Of a stretch of 64,000 nucleotides of DNA, positions 50,676 to 64,000 are shown one piece after another (position 1 is the first letter of the stretch; each line of letters starts with the position of its first letter). Where the stretch lies: assembly GCF_004027225.2 (NCBI RefSeq), contig NW_022651109.1:124001-188000 (forward strand), written 5' to 3'. The notes below the pieces were generated by a model, which was given only the letters and a program-made list of their open reading frames with translations, was not told the origin of the DNA and did not search any database. Position numbers and translations under genes: made by a program. The DNA is from Strigops habroptila. Its lineage: Eukaryota > Chordata > Aves > Psittaciformes > Psittacidae.

Positions 50676-51919
50676 GTAAGTCCAATGGGTGGCCATGGAG
50701 GGAGGATGGGGACAACCATGGATGGGGTAGGATGGGGTGGGATTGGGATAATCCCATGGGAATCTTGACGGTGGGAAGGTTTGGGCAAGGCCCGAGGGGG
50801 TTGGGAAGCTGCTTTGGAGCTAAAGCCACCTCATTCCATGTGGAGAAGGAGGCACCAAGGGGAAGTCCAAGGGGAATCCCCATTGGGATTACCACCTATA
50901 GGGAATTCTGCTCCAGCTCCAAGAAGAAGGTCCACAAAGAGTCACCTGGATGAGGCTTCATCCCAATGGGAACATCTTCCTTTCTTCTGGTCTCCACAAC
51001 GATGTTCTACCAAAGGAGAAGCCCAATGGATGAGTCTCAACAGGGTGAAATCCTGGATGCAAAGAGCTTGGATTTGACCCAATCTTGGTGTTTCTTCACC
51101 CAAATCAGTGTCCTCAAAGCTGCTTCTGGGTCTTCTGGAGGTGGTGACCAGCCATTGGCTGGATGACCCTTGGTTGACCATTTGGGATGGAGACACCATC
51201 ATCCAGTTTGGAGCTCTGGTTGCCCCTGGGAATCCAAGGGGATGGATCCCACCATCCAGCTCCCATTGCCTCCACCTTCATTGATGGACCTTTGAGATGG
51301 CTCTTCTCTCCTGTGAAGCCCCAGGAAGCTGCGGAGATGCCTTCAAGGAGCTTGGTGGTACCTAAACCCACCAGGATGGTCCTTGGGATGAGCAGGGATG
51401 GACTTTGGCAGCGCTGCCGGGACCGGATAGTGGCGAATTCCAAGCGGCTGGAAGCTGGGGCGTCTCCCATTGCCACCCAGTACAAACCAGTCCCGCTGGT
51501 AGATTCCAATGTCCCAACCTGCGGTGGGAAGGTTGGACCATTCCAGACGCCACCTTCTCCAATGAAGGGCAATGCTTGGAAGTCCTCAAAGTAGGCTCAG
51601 AGCATCTGGAATGTCCCACATTGTGGAATGGGGGACTTGGTGTTGGAGAACAAGGGTTTGATATGTCCCATTTGGAGGTTCTGCTGCATGGTTTGGGGTG
51701 GGAAGGGGGTTCCTCTATTGGAAACCCACCATTTTTGAGTGCTGGTGGTCCTTTCTCCTTCTCAATCTTCTCTTCTCCCATGTGGACATAACATCAAGGA
51801 TCTCCATTGGCCTAGGTTCCCAAAAGGCTTTGGCTGGGTAGAGCTGTAGATGGACACCAGGAGCATGTCATGAGGCTTTGGACTTCCATTGTGTGGTCAC
51901 CCAAGTGGAGGTCTTTGTG

Positions 51920-52130
51920 GTCATGGCTTCAATGTGGTCATGGCCTCGAGGTGGTCACAGCCTCAAGGTGGTCATGGGCACAATGCGGTGATGGCCTCAA
52001 TGTGGTGATGGCCTCAAGGTGGTCACGGTCTCAAGGTGGTCATGGTCTCGATGTGGTCATGGCCTCAATATGGTCATGGCCTCAAGGTGGTGATGGCCTC
52101 AAGGTGGTCATCGCTTCAAGATGGTCACCC
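51920..52130 (+). repeat. TCAAGGTGGTCATGGCC array
   Basis: About eleven units of 18 bases. Lies between the signal exon at 50555 and protease D. The surrounding 50680-51900 and 52140-52880 show no recognised coding exon. Confidence 0.85.
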
Positions 52131-52889
52131 CATAAGCCTCATTCATCATCAATACCCCGACAAGGTGGAAGAGCACCTCATCTTGTAGATGTTGGATGGG
52201 GTGGGATTAGCTTCTCAGCATGGTCTTCTCCAAGGACCATCAATGTTGGGCAACTCTTCAAGCCAAGGGAGATGCCTCCAGAGACCTGAAAGATGGGGAG
52301 ATCCATGTTAGATCTTCACTTGATGGAAGACCCAAAGACCTCCCAAACGAAGCTGGTGGCCCTTGGCTGCTTCTTCTCAACCAACCTGATGGACCTGAGC
52401 CACATTCCTCACATTCCTCTTATCGCTTCCCGCTGCGTCAGGGCTTCTCCTGCTTGGGTTGATGCAACCAGCTCCAACCTTGGCCCAAGAGAGGAGATGG
52501 GGATGGAATGAGCCATCCAGGAGGTCGGAAGCGTTTGGAGCTGGTCCTACAGGCTTTCCACCAGCCTGGGACAGAGAAATCAGCTCTTTGGAGGTGCGTC
52601 ATCTCCAACCTTGACCTGGGAGGAACCTCAGAGGTGGAACCTGATGCCCCTCCCAGAAGCACATGGTGAAATCAGAGGAGATAAGTGGCTCCTGGTGACT
52701 TCCTGATGCTTGGTCATCCCCACGACACCTCATGGATGTGATAAACCGGTCCCAAGGGTCTCCTGAAGGGAGGTCCCACCTCCATCCACTGCCTGGTTAT
52801 GGAGGCCGGGGTTCCACCTCATGCCACCAGGAGAAGATGGACCTTTGGGGGCAGCTTCAAGCAGCTGGAATTGCGAGTGGGGCCGAAAT

Positions 52890-53490
52890 CTGCTCTTTTT
52901 ACCCCAAAAACATCTTGGTTTTACCCCAACTCATCTCTTTTTCTCCCAAAATCACCTCTTTTTACCCCAAATCCTCTTTTTTTTACCCCAAATAATCCCT
53001 TTTTCCCACCAATCATCTCGGTTCTACCCCAAATCATCTCTTTTCCCCCCCCAAATCATCATTTTTGCCTCCAAATCACCTCTTTTCCCCCAAATAATCC
53101 CCTTTTCCCCCCAAAATCATAATTTTTGCCTCACGATCACTTCTTTTTGCCCCCAAATCCTCTCTTTTTACCCCAAATCCTCTTCTTTTTCCCCAAATAA
53201 TCTCTTTTCCCCCCCAAATAATATATTTTTTCCCTAAAATCCTCTCTTTTTACCCCAAATAATCCTTTTTCCCTCCCAAATCATCTTTTTCCCCAAATTC
53301 CCTCTTTTCCCCCCGAATCACCTCTTTTTACCCCAAATCTTCTCTTTTTTCCCCCCAGATCACCTCTTTTTACCCCAAATCCTCTCTTTTTACCCCAAAT
53401 CCTCTCTTTTTACCCCAAATAATCCCTTTTTTCCCCTAAATCCTCTCTTTTTGCCTCCAAATCTTCTCTTTTTACCCCAAAACCATCTGG
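52890..53490 (+). repeat. CCCCAAATCCTCTCTTTTTAC array
   Basis: About 24 units of 24-27 bases, pyrimidine-rich on +, upstream of protease D exon 2. Confidence 0.9.
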
Positions 53491-53660
53491 TTTCCATCTA
53501 GGAACCCACCCTGGTGGGACCCCAAAAGGCTGATGGGTGACTCTTCACCTTGACCCATCATCTCAACCCATTATCTCGACCCATCATCTTGACCATCACC
53601 TTGACCCATCATCTTCACCCATCATCTTGACCCATCAAACCCTAAACCCACCCACCTTTG

Positions 53661-53741
53661 ATGGCTTTCAGATGCTTTTGGGTTCTTCTTCTGGCACTTG
53701 AAGCCTCCAAACACGGAGACCTTCCCCTCTTCTCTTCCTGA
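53661..53741 (+). pseudogene. Relic of a kallikrein signal-peptide exon
   Basis: MAFRCFWVLLLALEAS aligns with the signal exon of protease C (MKILLLMLLALEAT). No 5' splice site follows the GAAGCC position where C has GAAGCCACAG and GTAGGA, and the frame ends at TGA 53739. Probably a decayed duplicate exon; it could be a first exon only with a non-canonical donor. Confidence 0.4.
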
Positions 53742-53801
53742 AGCCTTCTTCTTGTCAACCTCACCCCACCAGGTTGCTTTGGAGGACCCCGCTGGTGGTG
53801 A

Positions 53802-56649
<2,848 letters not shown>

Positions 56650-56781
56650 GGCCTCCATGGGCCACCCCAACAGGGTCTCAGCAGCTCTCTTCTTACTGGG
56701 GGAACTGGGAGCACTGGTGGCCTGAGACCTCCATGGGTCACCCCAATGGGTCCCCCAGCCCTTGGTGGGAACTGGAGGGGG

Positions 56782-56787
56782 AATAAA
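56782..56787 (+). promoter_or_regulatory. Poly(A) signal of protease D
   Basis: AATAAA in GGGGGAATAAAGGAGG, 132 bases after the stop and just before a large satellite array. Confidence 0.8.
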
Positions 56788-56814
56788 GGAGGAGAGTCAA
56801 AGTGGAGCCATGGA

Positions 56815-58110
56815 GTCAATGGGGGAACTGGGAGCACTGGGAGCACTGGGGGGCAATGGGAGCACTGGGGGCAATGGGAACTGGGAGCACTGGGAGTACT
56901 GGGGGGCAATGGGAGCACTGGGGGGCAATGGGAGCAATGGGGGGCAATGGGAGCACTGGGGGGCAATGGGAACCGGGAGCACTGGGAGCACTGGGGGGCA
57001 ATGGGAGCAATGGGGGGCAATGGGAAATGGGAGCACTGGGGAAGGGGCAATGGGAAATGGGAACACTGGGAGCAATGGGGAGAATGGGAATTGGGGTGGA
57101 ACTGGATTTGGGGGGACAGAGGGAACTGGGAGCACTGGGAACACTGGGAGCACTGAGGAGGGGGGCAGAAGGAACCGGGAGCACTGGGAGCACTGGGAGC
57201 ACTGGGAGCAATGGGGGGCAATGGGAACCGGGAGCACTGGGGAGGGGGCAATGGGAACTGGGAACACTGGGAGCAATGGGGGGAATGGGAATTGGGGTGG
57301 AACTGGATTTGGGGGGACAGAGGGAACTGGGAGCACTGGGAACACTGGGAGCACTGAGGAGGGGGCAGAAGGAACTGGGAGCACTGGGAGCACTGGGAGC
57401 AATGGGGGGCAATGGGAACCGGGAGCACTGGGGAAGGGGCAATGGGAACTGGGAACACTGGGAGCAATGGGGAGAATGGGAATTGGGGTGGAACTGGATT
57501 TGGGGGGACAGAGGGAACTGGGAGCACTGGGAACACTGGGAGCACTGAGGAGGGGGCAGAAGGAACTGGGAGCACTGGGAGCAATGGGGGGCAATGGCAA
57601 CCGGGAGCACTGGGGAAGGGGCAATGGGAAATGGGAGCACTGGGAGCAATGGGGAGAATGGGAATTGGGGTGGAACTGGATTTGGGGGGACAGAGGGAAC
57701 TGGGAGCACTGGGAACACTGGGAGCACTGAGGAGGGGGGCAGAAGGAACTGGGAGCACTGGGAGCACTGGGAGCAATGGGGGGCAATGGGAACCGGGAGC
57801 ACTGGGGAAGGGGCAATGGGAACTGGGAACACTGGGAGCAATGGGGGGAATGGGAATTGGGGTGGAACTGGATTTGGGGGGACAGAGGGAACTGGGAGCA
57901 CTGGGAACACTGGGAGCACTGAGGAGGGGGCAGAAGGAACTGGGAGCACTGGGAGCAATGGGGGGCAATGGCAACCGGGAGCACTGGGGAAGGGGCAATG
58001 GGAAATGGGAGCACTGGGAGCAATGGGGGGAATGGGAATTGGGGTGGAACTGGATTTGGGGGGACAGAGGGAACTGGGAGCACTGGGAGCACTGGGGGAC
58101 ACGGGGACAT
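56815..58110 (+). repeat. Higher-order repeat of GGGAGCACTGGGAGCAATGG
   Basis: Basic unit of about 10-11 bases (GGGAGCACTG, GGGAGCAATG). From about 57000 it is organised into about six units of roughly 180-210 bases, each marked by GGTGGAACTGGATTTGGGGG (near 57091, 57300, 57490, 57671, 57863 and 58045). Confidence 0.93.
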
Positions 58111-58229
58111 CTCCATTGGTGGCATCTCCAGCTGGTGCCCAACTGGTGCCCACTGGCCCAGGAGCCACCTCGAGGTGCCCAAACTGGTCACCCCAGTTCC
58201 CAGCAGGAGCTGGCAGGGGCTCAGGGTGG

Positions 58230-58440
58230 GAGGGGACACTGGAGGTCACTGGGGTGAACTGGGAGGCACTGGGGTGAACTGGGAGGCATTGGGAAGGATG
58301 GAAAAGGCACTGGGATGCACTGGGATGAACTGGGAAGCACTAAGTACTGGCTGGCACTGGGAGGCACTGGTTGGCACTGGGAAGCACTGGTTGATACTGG
58401 TTGCACTGGGCTGTACTGGTTGGCACTGGTGGGCACTGGG
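58230..58440 (+). repeat. GGCACTGGGATGAACTGGGA array
   Basis: Units of 11-15 bases with CACTGGGA; related in sequence to the large arrays on both sides (56815-58110 and 59220-60650). Confidence 0.85.
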
Positions 58441-58444
58441 AGTC

Positions 58445-59030
58445 ATTGATTGGCCAGTACCCGCCTCAACAGCCTCTTGATTGGCCCTTTCCTGCCCTGG
58501 CCGGCTCTGATTGGCCCGCAGCCACCCCAACAGCCTCTGATTGGCTCACACCTGCCCCAGCCGGCTCTGATTGGTCCATGCCCATTTCATCTGGCTCTGA
58601 TTGGTCCGTGCTCACCCCAGTGGGCTCTGTTTGACCTGTGGCCCACCCTGCCTGGCTCTGATTGGCCCAGGGCTGCTCTGTGGGCTCTGATTGGCCCGTG
58701 CCCACCCCAGTGGGTTCCAATTGACCCATGCCCACCCTGCCAGCTCTGATTGGCCCATCTGGCTCTGTTTGGCCAGCGCCCACCCTGGCCGGCTCTGATT
58801 GGCCCATTCCCACCTCAGGGGGCTCCAATTGGCCCATGGCCCACTGTGCCCGGCTCTGATTGGCCCGGGACCACCCTGGCGGACTCTGATTGGCCTGGAC
58901 GGCTCTGATTAGCCTGTGCCCACCCCAGCCATCCATGATTGGCCCAGGGCTGCTCTGCCTGGCTCTGATTGGCCCGCACCCGCCCAGACGGGCTCTGATT
59001 GGCCCGTGGCTGCCCTAGCCGGCCGCCCTG
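58445..59030 (+). promoter_or_regulatory. Array of about 16 inverted CCAAT boxes (CTCTGATTGGCCC)
   Basis: Unit of about 30 bases (CGGCTCTGATTGGCCCGTG, CCCACCCCAGC), with the ATTGG core at nearly constant spacing of about 30 bases (for example near 58508, 58538, 58568, 58599, 58658 and 58688). Sits immediately upstream of the TATA-like box of protease E. Confidence 0.88.
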
Positions 59031-59069
59031 GTTGGACCGCCCCGACCAGCCCAGGCGGGGCCCGGCTGG

Positions 59070-59078
59070 ATTTAAAGG
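59070..59078 (+). promoter_or_regulatory. TATA-like box of protease E
   Basis: ATTTAAAGG about 100 bases upstream of the start codon at 59177; the leader between them is a CTTCCTCCT pyrimidine tract. Confidence 0.6.
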
Positions 59079-59176
59079 GGCCAGAGCCGGGTCCCCACCA
59101 GGTGCCGCTTCCTCCTCCTCTTCCTCCTCTTCCTCCTCTGCTTCCTCCTCTGCTTCCGCCTCTTCCTCCCACCGCC

Positions 59177-63639
<4,463 letters not shown>

Positions 63640-63734
63640 GCCACCAGCAGAAGGAAAGGTCTTCTCCTCCCACCCCGCGACCATCAGGTGTCTTCTTCTC
63701 CCTTCTCCCCTCCCCTATGGCACCTTCTTGATGG

Positions 63735-63740
63735 AATAAA
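63735..63740 (+). promoter_or_regulatory. Poly(A) signal of protease E
   Basis: AATAAA in GATGGAATAAAGCCC, about 95 bases after the last stop position of the exon. Confidence 0.8.
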
Positions 63741-63824
63741 GCCCTGTGAAACGTGGCCACCACCATGTGGGTCCACCAAGGACATGGAGGTCATAGGGGG
63801 AAGGAGGGGAGGACCGTGGTCACC

Positions 63825-64000
63825 ATGAGCATGGGGAGGAAACTGGGGGTTGGTGGCCATGGTGGACAACTTGTGGTCATGGATGTTTGATGCTGGTGGC
63901 CATGGTGGCAACCTGGAAGCCCATATGTGGTGTTGGTGGCCACGGTGGACAACTCATGGCTGTAAGGATCTGGTGCTGGTGGCCATAGTAGACAACTCAT
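63825..64000 (+). repeat. GGTGGCCATGGTGGACAACT repeats at window end
   Basis: Three to four units of about 50 bases with TTGGTGGCCATGGTGGACAA, continuing beyond the window. Confidence 0.8.

Noticed and set aside
51330-51530. Possible exon following the signal exon at 50555 (frame with CRDRIVANSKRLEAGASPIA)
   Set aside because: Acceptor and donor are weak, and the sequence resembles no family I know; joining 50675 to protease D exon 2 fits better.

Overview
The window reads as vertebrate genomic DNA, most likely from a bird microchromosome and perhaps a galliform. It is very GC-rich and gene-dense, with short introns and intergenic spaces filled almost completely by private tandem repeats. 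The non-protease genes (CTU1, TYROBP, RBM42, LIN37) correspond to genes that lie on human 19q13. I saw no LINE, SINE, LTR or DNA-transposon body and no tRNA or rRNA gene. The species call is inference.

Layout: (1) 344-12832 holds two kallikrein-type trypsin-like serine protease genes on +; A has its first exon outside the window, B is complete. (2) 12952-19622, on -, is a five-exon synaptophysin-like (SYPL1-like) MARVEL membrane protein with an ETS/CRE promoter. (3) 20660-26230, on -, is CTU1, the tRNA 2-thiolation enzyme, whose second coding exon is greatly enlarged by in-frame tandem repeats. (4) 27308-28573, on +, is TYROBP (DAP12). (5) 28703-33507, on +, is RBM42, starting about 130 bp after the TYROBP poly(A) signal. 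(6) 34465-36092, on -, is an unrecognised gene sharing a divergent promoter with (7) LIN37, on +, 36616-39613, whose 3' exons are lost in or beyond a 497-base assembly gap (39724-40220). (8) 42525-63740 holds three more kallikrein-type genes on + (C, D, E). E carries three single-base indels.

All five proteases share exon lengths (about 150-163, 254 or 248, 137 and 153 nt), intron phases I-II-I-0, the His/Asp/Ser triad and Asp at position 189. They therefore form one kallikrein-related (KLK) family of secreted trypsin-like enzymes. TYROBP is an ITAM signalling adaptor; RBM42 is an RNA-binding protein; LIN37 belongs to the DREAM/MuvB cell-cycle complex; CTU1 modifies the tRNA wobble uridine.

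The most unusual content is the repeats. Exon 2 of protease B sits between about 1 kb of CCCATATCCCC repeats and about 0.9 kb of the complementary GGGGATATGGG repeats. The exon 3/intron 3 junction of the same gene, 5' splice site included, is tandemly copied about seven times. Several arrays iterate promoter motifs: CCAAT, octamer, CACGTGA, ZNF143 and TAATTA. CTU1 appears to contain a roughly 1.3-kb minisatellite read in frame.
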